This document shows positions 33,746-42,030 of a stretch of DNA of 64,000 bases, piece after piece. Both the position numbers and the translations under genes were made by a program. Numbering within the stretch: position 1 is the stretch's first letter; every line of letters starts with the position of its first letter. The DNA lies in NCBI GenBank assembly GCA_947503935.1, contig CANNFR010000014.1, positions 1 through 64,000 on the forward strand, given 5' to 3'. Below the pieces are notes generated by a model that saw only the letters and a list, made by a program, of their open reading frames with translations, had not been told where the DNA came from and did no database searches. The DNA comes from an uncultured Paracoccaceae bacterium (GTDB lineage: Bacteria > Pseudomonadota > Alphaproteobacteria > Rhodobacterales > Rhodobacteraceae).

Positions 33746-36205
33746 ATGTTAAACGGTGAGCTTATCAATTTGTTTATCGTTCAAGGTTTGGGTTCCGAAG
33801 TTAACCAAAGTCATTTTGGAATTAACTTCGTAGCAAACTATGAGCGGATCGGTGATCGTCCATGGGAGAGGTTTGATGAGGTACAAGATTCAGTTTCCTC
33901 TCAAACACTACGTTACCCTGGAGGAATTACTTCTGAAACGCTCATCGACATTTCTAACCCAGATCAAGATACCGTTATCAATGAATCTGGTGAAGAGAGA
34001 GCTTTAGTATCACTACCTCGCTTTCTAGCTCATTGTAATGAAACAGGCGCCAATCCAACTATAATAATCCCAACAGCGCAGCTTCTATCTGATACTAGGA
34101 TAGATGGTCATCGTACATTCAATCAATCCCTTTCGGATGAAGTAAAGGCCTACGTTTCCTATGTACTAAGTCTCACCAATCCATCGTTGCAGATTTCCTT
34201 CGAGCTCGGAAATGAGTACGAGGCGCATATGACGTCTCGAGAGTATGGCCGTATTGCAAATGAGGTAACTTTGCTTATCGAGGAGGCGATAGCAGAGTAT
34301 ATAGAAGCTGGAGGAAGAATAGATATAGAGCCTGAAATCTTTGTGCAAGTTTGGGCGCAAAGTGCTGGTGGTGGGATGTCCTATGATGATTTGGAAAATC
34401 GGAACGAAGTCGTATTGAGTGAATTTTCGAATGAAGCGCTCCAACATCTCGATGGGGTTGTGAGTCATCTCTATTATACAGAAGGCCGAGGGTCTGGCAC
34501 AGAATACGAACACTCAATCAACAACATTTCCACCATCATAGATCGGGCGACTGATCTTCACGCAACTTGGTCCGAGGCGACGGGAAGAGATTTGGAATCA
34601 CGTTTCTCCGAATGGAACGTGCAGCACCACTCACAGGCCAACTACGGACTGGAGCAAACAGTAATCATGCTGGAGATGTTCACAAGTTTCCTAGAAGAAG
34701 GCGTTGACGCTCTCGACTTCTGGTCATCTCAGTATCACGCAACAAGCCTAGCCGATCGAACTGGAGAACTGCAGCTCGCGGGAGAGTTTTTTCGATTAAT
34801 GAATCAATATCTCCACGGGACACAGGCAATGCCCACCGCTTCGTTAAGCACCGAATATATCTTAAATGGGTTTTCAAATAACAGCGAGGCCGTTTTCTTC
34901 ATATCATCAACAATTGAAAATTCTGCAACACACGGTCTCGATTTCTCAGATATAACGCCGGGTTTTCAACTCGTAGAGGCCTTTATTTTCGGTGTGGACG
35001 AAACAACGGCAGATGGAAATTTTGGATCTTTAAGTGGCTTTCTTCCATATGAGGAACCAGATGTTGATGCGATGATTAGACATCTAACATTTGATAATAG
35101 CACAACCTCTAATCTAATTTTCGATCTAGACCCATATGAAACAGCAATTCTTGTATTTTCGCAAATTACTATTCCTGGCTACAATACTGTTTCAGGAACT
35201 AGTGAAGATGATTACCTTATGGCATCAAGCGATTCAACTCTCTATTTTGGTGGATCAGGTGGCGACACTGTTTCGTATGCTAACTCAGCACAAGGAATAG
35301 TGGCGATGCTTGGCCACGGCCAATCAGGTATTATTGATGGTTCCGGTGACCGCTTTGAAAGTGTAGAGAACATAGTCGGTTCGGATGAAGATGATTTGAT
35401 CTCAGGAAATCATGCTGCCAATAGTTTATACGGTGGTGGAGGAGATGATGAGCTAGTCGGGGGCGCAGGAAATGACACTCTTGATGGGGGCGAAGGCGAT
35501 GATTATATCGCAGGGGGTGGTGGTCATGATATCATCTATGTCTCTGCAGGGCAAGATACTGTATATGGTGGTAACGGCAATGATCAACTTTCCTTTTCAC
35601 TTAGTAACTCGGCTGTACACATCGATTGTTTAGAGGGTGCAGTTGAAACCGAGAGCGGTTTAGTGCGATTCTCAGAGTTTGAGATAATTGAAGGCTCAGA
35701 ATTTAATGACAGAATAACTGGTGGGCTGTTAGCGGCGCGATACTTAGGTGGTGGCGGAGATGATCATATTGTAGTCTTTGGGTCGGGCGATTACGTAGAT
35801 GCTGGTAACGGGGACGATATCATTTTTGTCCATGGAGCTTCATCGGAAATTTATCTCGGCGATGGCAGTGATTGGCTCTTTATGTACGGCACGGGAGTAG
35901 TTGACGCTGGTGAAGGTGATGACTTTATATTTCTTAGTCAAAGTTCTGACCGGGCTGAGGTCAGTGGTGGAGATGATTTATATGTCGGTACAGAAGAAAT
36001 TTCTTTAATCTTTTCATCCACATCCGGGCACGATCGAGTTGTTGGCTTTCAGCCTGAGCAAGATCAGCTACTTTTGCAAGGCGTAGACTTGTCTGTGGTC
36101 ACACTGCAGTATGATGGTGATAATACCTTGCTTGAGATATCTGATAGCTCATCAATTATGCTAATTGGATGCCATATTACATTTGACGACATAGTATTTT
36201 CATAA
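33746..36205 (+). CDS. RTX protein with glycoside-hydrolase-like N-terminus
   Basis: 819 residues. Residues about 20-370 resemble a clan GH-A barrel such as GH39/GH51/GH30-type glycosidases: RYPGGITSET, acid/base pair Asn156-Glu157 in FELGNEYE, candidate nucleophile Glu289 in SEWNVQHH. Residues about 375-470 form a beta domain, and about 480-740 hold RTX nonapeptides (GGAGNDTLDGGEGDDYI), followed by a C-terminal region typical of type I secretion substrates. No N-terminal signal is present. AT-rich codon use differs from the chromosome. ATG 33746 is chosen since the GTG at 33740 overlaps the AGGGG site. Substrate unknown. Confidence 0.75.
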   Translation: MLNGELINLFIVQGLGSEVNQSHFGINFVANYERIGDRPWERFDEVQDSVSSQTLRYPGGITSETLIDISNPDQDTVINESGEERALVSLPRFLAHCNETGANPTIIIPTAQLLSDTRIDGHRTFNQSLSDEVKAYVSYVLSLTNPSLQISFELGNEYEAHMTSREYGRIANEVTLLIEEAIAEYIEAGGRIDIEPEIFVQVWAQSAGGGMSYDDLENRNEVVLSEFSNEALQHLDGVVSHLYYTEGRGSGTEYEHSINNISTIIDRATDLHATWSEATGRDLESRFSEWNVQHHSQANYGLEQTVIMLEMFTSFLEEGVDALDFWSSQYHATSLADRTGELQLAGEFFRLMNQYLHGTQAMPTASLSTEYILNGFSNNSEAVFFISSTIENSATHGLDFSDITPGFQLVEAFIFGVDETTADGNFGSLSGFLPYEEPDVDAMIRHLTFDNSTTSNLIFDLDPYETAILVFSQITIPGYNTVSGTSEDDYLMASSDSTLYFGGSGGDTVSYANSAQGIVAMLGHGQSGIIDGSGDRFESVENIVGSDEDDLISGNHAANSLYGGGGDDELVGGAGNDTLDGGEGDDYIAGGGGHDIIYVSAGQDTVYGGNGNDQLSFSLSNSAVHIDCLEGAVETESGLVRFSEFEIIEGSEFNDRITGGLLAARYLGGGGDDHIVVFGSGDYVDAGNGDDIIFVHGASSEIYLGDGSDWLFMYGTGVVDAGEGDDFIFLSQSSDRAEVSGGDDLYVGTEEISLIFSSTSGHDRVVGFQPEQDQLLLQGVDLSVVTLQYDGDNTLLEISDSSSIMLIGCHITFDDIVFS

Positions 36206-36240
36206 TTTTGGTTTTATTTACCTGCTCCCCTTTGAATCCG

Positions 36241-36430
36241 CTAATTTGGGTTAGCTCTGTTCAGGTTTTGGTCCTTCATTGACCGGTTGGCATATTCCGC
36301 CGGTGTGATGCCAGCGAGATCAGAATGTGGGCGGTGGTGGTTGAAGTCAGAGCGCCATGCCGCCACCAAATTGCGGGCATAGTGTAAGCTGTCGAATAGG
36401 TGTTCGTTCAGGAACTCATACTGCATACGT
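36241..36430 (-). pseudogene. IS3-family OrfB C-terminal remnant
   Basis: The last about 60 residues of an IS3 transposase (YEFLNEHLFDSLHYARNLV, DFNHHRPHSDLAGITPAEYA). The catalytic residues are lost. Downstream of the RTX gene and convergent to it. Confidence 0.75.
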
Positions 36431-36434
36431 CCGT

Positions 36435-36580
36435 TAAGGTGATGTTGTGATTGTCGCGAAGTACGACCGTCTGGCGCGGTACTGGGAAGAACTTTTTGGA
36501 GATAGCCGAGACGATACGCGAACGCGGTGCCGGCTTCCGGTCCTTGGCCGAGGACATCGACAAGACGACGCCGGCATACC
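36435..36580 (+). pseudogene. Serine resolvase fragment
   Basis: A short stretch of a resolvase/invertase catalytic domain, VVIVAKYDRLAR, then one frame over LEIAETIRERGAGFRSLAEDI and DKTTPA, typical of Tn3-type or Hin-like resolvases. The serine nucleophile region and DNA-binding domain are missing. A relic marking another transposon loss at the right boundary of the IS-rich core. Confidence 0.6.
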
Positions 36581-36711
36581 GAACGTGTCGATCACCGGTC
36601 CCTTGATAGGTTGTAGCAACGACATCTGAATGATCCCGACCTGAAACACCTTGAAGCACACGTCTGCAACCACGACATTAATTCTAAATCGGCAATTAAG
36701 GCACAATATGT

Positions 36712-37929
36712 ATGGCATCCTTTAGCGGGTTTTTACGCAAAGCGCCCAGCGCCCGGTTAAAGGCATTTCTTGAGGCAAAGGGCGTCGAGATGCCCCAGGA
36801 TTTTGATTGGAACAGCGCTGGGCGCGGCACTGCATTAGTCTCAGACATCAACGCGCTGATTGACGATCTGCCAGCCCGCAAACAAGACCGCCTCAAGGCT
36901 GAACTGGATCATCTGGCCAGCTTGACCAACGAGGCGGTGATGGTCAGCGCGGAACAGGTTTGCCCGATGATGGGCATTGACTTGGAAGGCCTTGAGGGCG
37001 TGCAGGACGTGCTGTTGATGCTGGCGCTGGATCATCCCCAAGCCTTTGAACGTGTCGCCGTGCAAGCCTCTCTGAACCGTCGCACGGGCGGCAAAAACTG
37101 GTCTGCCTTCCAGTTCGACTATGATGGGAAGGCATGGGCTTTGGAGGATGATGCGGCGCGCGCGGCATTCGTGGCAGAGGCGATAGATATTCTGAACCTG
37201 CCCGCACATCGCAAGCGCGAGGCTGATTGGTATCGCGCGGTTCGCGTTCATCCCATCACGGGCGAGGAAACTGAGGTTGTCCAAGCCACGATCTATGTGG
37301 AAGACCGCGCCGCGAGTGAGTTGACCTTTGGGGCGTCGGAGGGTTTGGAGCGGCAAGTGTTTCAACGGGTCTTGGAGGTGGGCATCGCCTGCAACCCCAC
37401 TCAGCGAATTGTGGAGATTTGCGCCGCCGGTGGGAAAAAGGTCCGCGATGAATATGCGCAAGCCTTCTCAAAGCACTTTGCGGGGTCAGAGCCACCAGTT
37501 GAAGCGCCACGCCGCGAGGTGCTGCTGAACACGTTGCGATCCGAACCTGTGTTTTCGATTGAACCGGCGGATGGTGTTGAGGGCGTAGAGGTGTCGTCGC
37601 TCGACTTTTTCTCAACAGGCGGCGGCTTTGCGCGGTTTGAAAAACGCGGCGACGGTGAGACGATTTATAAGTTTCTCGACCGCCGCTTTGGGCAGGTCTC
37701 CCCGATCAAGGCTGGTGGCTGGCAGATTGTCTCTGCCACGCTGCGGATAGTCATGGCCGCACAAGATGGAAAGCGCCGCCGCACGCTGACAGTAACGTTG
37801 CGCGCCCCCAACACAACGACCATCCCCAACAAGACGGAGGTGGACCGCCAATTGGTGCTGAACCTGTTGGAGCGATGGAACCTGATTGCGCGCCCCACGC
37901 CTGAAATTGACGTAATCGAGGAAGGCTGA
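36712..37929 (+). CDS. Island backbone protein of unknown function, first of a pair
   Basis: 405 residues, no signal peptide or membrane segment. The N-terminal 60 residues are helical; the middle (RTGGKNWSAFQFDYDGKAW, WYRAVRVHPITGEETEVVQATIYVED) is beta-rich; the last third ends KTEVDRQLVLNLLERWNLI. I recognise no named domain. Composition is GC-rich like the recombinase genes, unlike the IS-rich core. It runs directly into the next gene (stop at 37929, TTG at 37930), so the two are probably made together. Could belong to a defence or island-maintenance module. Confidence 0.7.
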   Translation: MASFSGFLRKAPSARLKAFLEAKGVEMPQDFDWNSAGRGTALVSDINALIDDLPARKQDRLKAELDHLASLTNEAVMVSAEQVCPMMGIDLEGLEGVQDVLLMLALDHPQAFERVAVQASLNRRTGGKNWSAFQFDYDGKAWALEDDAARAAFVAEAIDILNLPAHRKREADWYRAVRVHPITGEETEVVQATIYVEDRAASELTFGASEGLERQVFQRVLEVGIACNPTQRIVEICAAGGKKVRDEYAQAFSKHFAGSEPPVEAPRREVLLNTLRSEPVFSIEPADGVEGVEVSSLDFFSTGGGFARFEKRGDGETIYKFLDRRFGQVSPIKAGGWQIVSATLRIVMAAQDGKRRRTLTVTLRAPNTTTIPNKTEVDRQLVLNLLERWNLIARPTPEIDVIEEG

Positions 37930-38745
37930 TTGAACCCGGTTTCGTTGCTCTGCGAGATCATCGGGCAAGCCGGGAAGGTCGCGGCTCAGGCCTATCGTGA
38001 CGATGCGCGATATGGAGCGTTGCTGGATGCAGGTCTGATACAGCGCGACGGCGTGGTGCAATCGGTGCTTTGCGAGAACTGCGACGCGCCGCACGATGCC
38101 GAGATTGTCTTCGAGGGCGGTTCATATGGCCATTATTGCCCCGACCTGGGCTTAGTTCCCGTTGAGCGCGCCGCCATTGTCGCGGTGCGTCCCAACCTTG
38201 CCGGGCTGGTGGAACAACTGCACTTCGCATTTGGGTGCGAGCCGGAAAGCACGTCGCAACTTGGGCCGCACACATGGCGTATCGGGCTGGTGGATACATT
38301 CGGCGGGCGGGCGGTGGTTTACTTTCACCCGCGCCTTCTGAACCGCGATGATCTGGACGACCTTGAGACTTCCCTGCGCACCGAAATTCGGCGCGACTAT
38401 GCCCTCGTCGTCACCGCTGCCGGGCAATTGCAATATCGCAGTGCCAAAACCTGCACTCTGCCCCAAATGGTTCACTTGGATTTTGGGGCGGCGCACATAC
38501 GTCAGCTTGCCAGCGTCGCCGAAGCGGTAGGCGCACCCCCGAAACAAACGGGCGGGCGACCGAACCTTCACCGCGAGCGCGTGCTGGAGCTACTAGCAGA
38601 GCGCGTCGCGCAAGGATTGTCAAAAGAAGGGCGCAACGAAGAGGCGAAGGCCGTTCTGGCCATATATGCCGCACGACACCCTAATGATCCCGCGCCCAAG
38701 CTGCCCACTGTAAAGGGCTATGTTTCGGAGTTTCGACGTGGATGA
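37930..38745 (+). CDS. Island backbone protein of unknown function, second of a pair
   Basis: 271 residues starting at a TTG abutting the previous stop. A cysteine/histidine cluster (VLCENCDAP, then GGSYGHYCPDLGLV) at about 45-75 looks like a small zinc site. A central alpha/beta part contains WRIGLVDTFGGRAVVYFHPR. The C-terminus (GRPNLHRERVLELLAERV to KGYVSEFRRG) resembles a winged-helix or other DNA-binding segment. No established family is recognised. Close coupling to the first gene suggests a complex; AlpA-like and integrase genes follow. Confidence 0.65.
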   Translation: MNPVSLLCEIIGQAGKVAAQAYRDDARYGALLDAGLIQRDGVVQSVLCENCDAPHDAEIVFEGGSYGHYCPDLGLVPVERAAIVAVRPNLAGLVEQLHFAFGCEPESTSQLGPHTWRIGLVDTFGGRAVVYFHPRLLNRDDLDDLETSLRTEIRRDYALVVTAAGQLQYRSAKTCTLPQMVHLDFGAAHIRQLASVAEAVGAPPKQTGGRPNLHRERVLELLAERVAQGLSKEGRNEEAKAVLAIYAARHPNDPAPKLPTVKGYVSEFRRG

Positions 38746-38829
38746 AAACTGGATGAATACCCAAGCCCTGTTTTGATCCACCCAACATCCGTGACGGTTC
38801 ATCCATCTTCTCAGGATGGAGTTTGAACT

Positions 38830-39030
38830 ATGATAGACCTGAACGAACCGAACCCGAAATACGCCCCGATTGCAGTTTCCCCGGACGAGGCGGCACGGCT
38901 TGCAGGCATCGGGCGCACCACGCTCTATGCGGCGCTGGCCAAGGGTGATTTGCCCAGCATTAAGATCGGCACGCGGCGACTGATCCGGGTGGATGCGATC
39001 CGCGAGTGGTTGGCAAGGCACGAGGCGTAA
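38830..39030 (+). CDS. AlpA/excisionase-type DNA-binding protein
   Basis: 66 residues with an excisionase-type helix-turn-helix: SPDEAARLAGIGRTTLYAAL, then GDLPSIKIGTRRLIRVDAI. Small proteins of this type regulate integrase genes or act as directionality factors. The position just before the second recombinase fits. Good candidate for the island's excision control. Confidence 0.85.
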   Translation: MIDLNEPNPKYAPIAVSPDEAARLAGIGRTTLYAALAKGDLPSIKIGTRRLIRVDAIREWLARHEA

Positions 39031-39036
39031 GACCCA

Positions 39037-39501
39037 ATGCCCAAATCAGCCAAACTCAGCGGAATCAAATCGCTCCGATGTTATACGATCCAAGAGGCGG
39101 CGGATATTACCGGCGTCTCTGACCGGACCATTCGGGAATGGATCAAGCACGGTCTGACGGCAATGACGAGTGAACGGCCAACGCTGGTGCGCGGTGATGC
39201 GTTGATTGCCTACATTCGGGGCAAGCGACAGGCGCGAAAATTCCATCTGTCGCTGGATGAGTTCTATTGCCTCAAATGCCGTGCTGCATGCAAACCGGCA
39301 GGTGGGCTTGTCGATTGTGTGACGGACGACACGCGCGCAAAACTCACAGCATTGTGCGAGACTTGCGACACGATCATGCACAAACCGATCGTGCATGAAA
39401 GCGTCCCCATTCTCACAAATATCTTCGATGTGACGTTCCACGATGAGCCGCCCCAATCTTCCAAGGTCGGTTCCGAAACAAGCGCCCGGAATCGACATTA
39501 A
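39037..39501 (+). CDS. HTH protein with CxxC zinc-like motif
   Basis: 154 residues. The N-terminal MerR/excisionase-type HTH (YTIQEAADITGVSDRTIREWI) is followed by the arm KFHLSLDEFYCLKCRAACKPAG and then LCETCDTIMHK, two CxxC pairs that could hold zinc. The tail is polar. It starts 6 bp after the AlpA-like gene's stop, so both are likely co-transcribed with the recombinase. May modulate recombination or transcription. Confidence 0.7.
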   Translation: MPKSAKLSGIKSLRCYTIQEAADITGVSDRTIREWIKHGLTAMTSERPTLVRGDALIAYIRGKRQARKFHLSLDEFYCLKCRAACKPAGGLVDCVTDDTRAKLTALCETCDTIMHKPIVHESVPILTNIFDVTFHDEPPQSSKVGSETSARNRH

Positions 39502-39596
39502 AGAGGCGTGCAGATGCCCCCCTGATCTTCCATTTACAGCCTGCCGCGATTGGCAAGGTTTCTGACAGGCAAAACTTGAGCAAATCGGAGGCTCTT

Positions 39597-40619
39597 ATGA
39601 CCAACCACCTCAACGAGAAAAACGAACGGACCAAGCGTGCGTTTCTGACCTATCGAAAACACTCCAAACAGGTCTCAGGCAAGACCTTGGACCGCGAGAT
39701 TGCCCATCTTGAGCGCTTCGACGCGTGGAACGGGCGCAAAGACTTCGCCAAGTTCCACATTGATTGGGCCGTGGGGTTCCGCGAACACTTGGATCACGCC
39801 AAGAGCGCGACCGGCAAGCCGCTTGCCAAATCCACCACCCGCGCGATCATGGCGACCTTGCGAGAGTTCACCCTATGGCTGTCACAGCAAGAAGGCTTCC
39901 GGCGCAGGATCAAGGCCGCCGATGCCAGCTACTTCCAGCTATCCCGGCGCGACGAAGCCGAAGCCCGCGCAGCACCCGAACGCCCAGCGCCCAGCTTTCA
40001 CCAAGCCAAGCGTGCGTTGGACATGATGCCTAGCGAAACACCCCGCCAGATGCGCGATAAGGCGATCTTCGCCCTGTTGTGCCTGACAGGGATTCGCGTC
40101 GAGGCGCTCACCTCGCTCAAGATCAAGCATGTGGACTTGGCAGAAAAATCCGTAACCCAAAACCCGCGCGAGGTGGCCACCAAGTTCGGCAAGCGCATCG
40201 ACACGTTCTTTGCCAAGGACTTCGGCGAAGCTGAGGCCCCTCTGCGCGGCTGGTTGACCTATCTCGACGAGGTGGCGCTCTACAGCCCCGATGACCCGCT
40301 CTTTCCGGCAACGGCCCTGTCGGCGCAGTCAAACAAAGGCTTCACAGCTTGCGGTTTCACCCGCGCGCATTGGAAAACCACTGAACCCGTGCGCGAGATC
40401 GTCAACATTGCCTTCGAGACCGCTGGTTTGCCTGCCTACGGCCCGCACGCCTTCCGGCACATGCTGGCCCGACACGCGGCGAAGAATAGCAAAACGGTGG
40501 CCGAGTTCATCGCCAATGCGCAAAACCTTGGCCATACGGACCCGCTCACCACCCTGCGCAGCTACGGTCAAATCAGCCGAGACGACCAAAGAAAGCTAAT
40601 CACAGGCGAGAGCGATTGA
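39597..40619 (+). CDS. Tyrosine recombinase near the right island end
   Basis: 340 residues. An N-terminal SAM-like core-binding domain (about 10-110) and a catalytic domain with Arg167 in LTGIRVEAL, HAFRHMLARH, and LGHTDPLTTLRSYGQ (nucleophile Tyr). Start 39597 has CGGAGG 6 bases upstream; the 7-codon extension was rejected. It reads toward tRNA-Ser. It is unrelated in layout to the P4-type integrase at 22044, so either could have driven integration. Confidence 0.88.
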   Translation: MTNHLNEKNERTKRAFLTYRKHSKQVSGKTLDREIAHLERFDAWNGRKDFAKFHIDWAVGFREHLDHAKSATGKPLAKSTTRAIMATLREFTLWLSQQEGFRRRIKAADASYFQLSRRDEAEARAAPERPAPSFHQAKRALDMMPSETPRQMRDKAIFALLCLTGIRVEALTSLKIKHVDLAEKSVTQNPREVATKFGKRIDTFFAKDFGEAEAPLRGWLTYLDEVALYSPDDPLFPATALSAQSNKGFTACGFTRAHWKTTEPVREIVNIAFETAGLPAYGPHAFRHMLARHAAKNSKTVAEFIANAQNLGHTDPLTTLRSYGQISRDDQRKLITGESD

Positions 40620-40658
40620 AGAATTTGCCGGGTTTTGCCACATCAAACAGAAACCAGG

Positions 40659-40678
40659 TGTGGGAATAGGTGTGGGAA
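40659..40678 (+). promoter_or_regulatory. Putative integrase arm-type sites, right
   Basis: Two TGTGGGAA repeats 12 bp apart, mirroring the pair at 22020-22039 in the same orientation. They lie 56 bp before attR and 40 bp after the recombinase stop. Confidence 0.6.
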
Positions 40679-40733
40679 CGAAATTATAAAATGATTATTA
40701 TTACATATTTTTCAATAATTTACGAAAGATTTA

Positions 40734-40747
40734 TGGCGGAGAGACAG
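40734..40747 (+). repeat. Right attachment site (attR) inside tRNA-Ser
   Basis: TGGCGGAGAGACAG, exact direct repeat of 21876-21889. Located at the tRNA 3' end, the commonest place for P4-type integration. The flanks diverge immediately outside the 14 bp. Confidence 0.85.
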
Positions 40748-40823
40748 GGATTCGAACCCTGGGAACCCGTGAAGGCTCAACGGTTTTCGAGACCGCCCCG
40801 TTCGACCACTCCGGCACCTCTCC
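40734..40823 (-). tRNA. tRNA-Ser (CGA anticodon)
   Basis: 90 nt including the encoded CCA. Acceptor stem GGAGAGG / TCTCTCC, a class II long variable arm (TGAGCCTTCACGGGTTCCCA), anticodon loop with TCTCGAAAA (CGA), T-arm GGTTCGAATCC. Its 3'-terminal 14 nt are duplicated at 21876, making it the integration target of the island. Confidence 0.95.
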
Positions 40824-41018
40824 GCGTCAGGGGTCTTGCGGGGGGCGATCTAGCGGCTTGGATGCGGCTCTGCAACTGTTTTTCGCGCAGGCGAGAGAGT
40901 GCGATGCTGCCGAGCGTCGGGCAAAGCGGGTAAATCTGCCGTGACAGATCAGCCCCGTGGGTTGGAATTTCGGGCGCCAATGCGTAGATCAGGGGCAGAT
41001 CATCGAAGGACATATGCA

Positions 41019-41846
41019 ATGCTGCGCCCGATCCTTGCCGTTTTCGCGACCAGCTTGGCCTTGGCGGGGCCCTTGCTGGCGCAATCCCAAGCGCGGATTC
41101 AGCCGCTTTATGACGCGCTGGCCTTGCCAGAATTGGTTGAGATCATGCGCGAGGAGGGGATCGGCTACGGCACCGAGCTTGAGCAGGAATTGTTCCCGCG
41201 TCGGGGGGGAGAGGCCTGGGCCGAAACCGTCCAGACGATTTACAGCCTCGACCGCATGGAACGCGCGATCATGACGGCGCTTGACGCGGAATTGTCGGAG
41301 GGCGCAATCGAAGAGATCACGGAATTCTTCGAAAGTGAGGCGGGCCAGCAGATCGTCGCCTACGAAGTGGCTGCGCGCCGTGCCCTGATGGATGAGGCCG
41401 TGGAAGAGGCGGCATCGGTCGGCTGGATGGAGATGCAGTCCGAAGGCGGCGACCGCTGGGACCTCTTGGCGGAGTTTGCCGAGACCAACGACCTGATCGA
41501 ATCGAATGTGGCCGGCGCCATGACCTCGAACTACGCCTTCTACATGGGGCTGGTCGACGGACAGGCCTTCGATTTCGAGATGACCGAGAATGACGTCCTG
41601 ATGGATGTCTGGAGCCAGGAGCAGGACATCCGCGAAGAGACGACCGATTGGGTCTATTCCTTCACCTCTCTGGCCTATCAGCCTCTGACGGATGAAGAAT
41701 TCCGGGCCTATGTGGAATTTACGGCAACGCCCGAGGGGCAGGCGCTGAATGCGGCGCTCTTTTCATCGTTCAACGCGCTTTTTGCCGATATCAGCCGTGA
41801 TCTGGGGCTGGGGGCGTCGCGGTTTCTGAGCGGTCAGGATATCTGA
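41019..41846 (+). CDS. DUF2059 domain protein, exported
   Basis: 275 residues beginning with a Sec signal MLRPILAVFATSLALAGPLLAQS, so probably periplasmic. The remaining sequence is helical and acidic and contains two DUF2059-like repeats (ELSEGAIEEITEFFESEAGQ and LTDEEFRAYVEFTATPEGQ). The function is unknown. Start 41019 has AAGGA upstream and gives the signal peptide; the longer frame overlaps the tRNA-Ser leader region. Confidence 0.8.
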   Translation: MLRPILAVFATSLALAGPLLAQSQARIQPLYDALALPELVEIMREEGIGYGTELEQELFPRRGGEAWAETVQTIYSLDRMERAIMTALDAELSEGAIEEITEFFESEAGQQIVAYEVAARRALMDEAVEEAASVGWMEMQSEGGDRWDLLAEFAETNDLIESNVAGAMTSNYAFYMGLVDGQAFDFEMTENDVLMDVWSQEQDIREETTDWVYSFTSLAYQPLTDEEFRAYVEFTATPEGQALNAALFSSFNALFADISRDLGLGASRFLSGQDI

Positions 41847-42030
41847 GCCCTTTGCGCCAAAGCGGCGCTTGACAGGCGCCGCCGCTTCATGGATAAGCCC
41901 GCATCTCCGCGGGTCGTATAGGCCTCGCGGCACGTTTCAATGATGTCCCCGATGCGGGGCACGCCGTCCGAGGCAGATGAACGCCGGGCAACCGGGGCCA
42001 CAGGATGCGGGTAAGAAGAAGGAAAGACCC

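Larger units (their letters stand above)
21876..40747. mobile_element. tRNA-Ser-integrated genomic island, about 18.9 kb
   Basis: It is bounded by 14-bp direct repeats, one inside the 3' end of an intact tRNA-Ser(CGA). A P4-type integrase lies 155 bp inside the left end, and a second tyrosine recombinase lies 115 bp inside the right end. Paired TGTGGGAA motifs sit inside both ends. GC-rich outer segments flank an AT-richer, IS-filled core. Removing 21876-40733 would rejoin uraH to a complete tRNA-Ser gene. The many IS remnants suggest the core is decaying, but both recombinases look intact. Confidence 0.85.
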
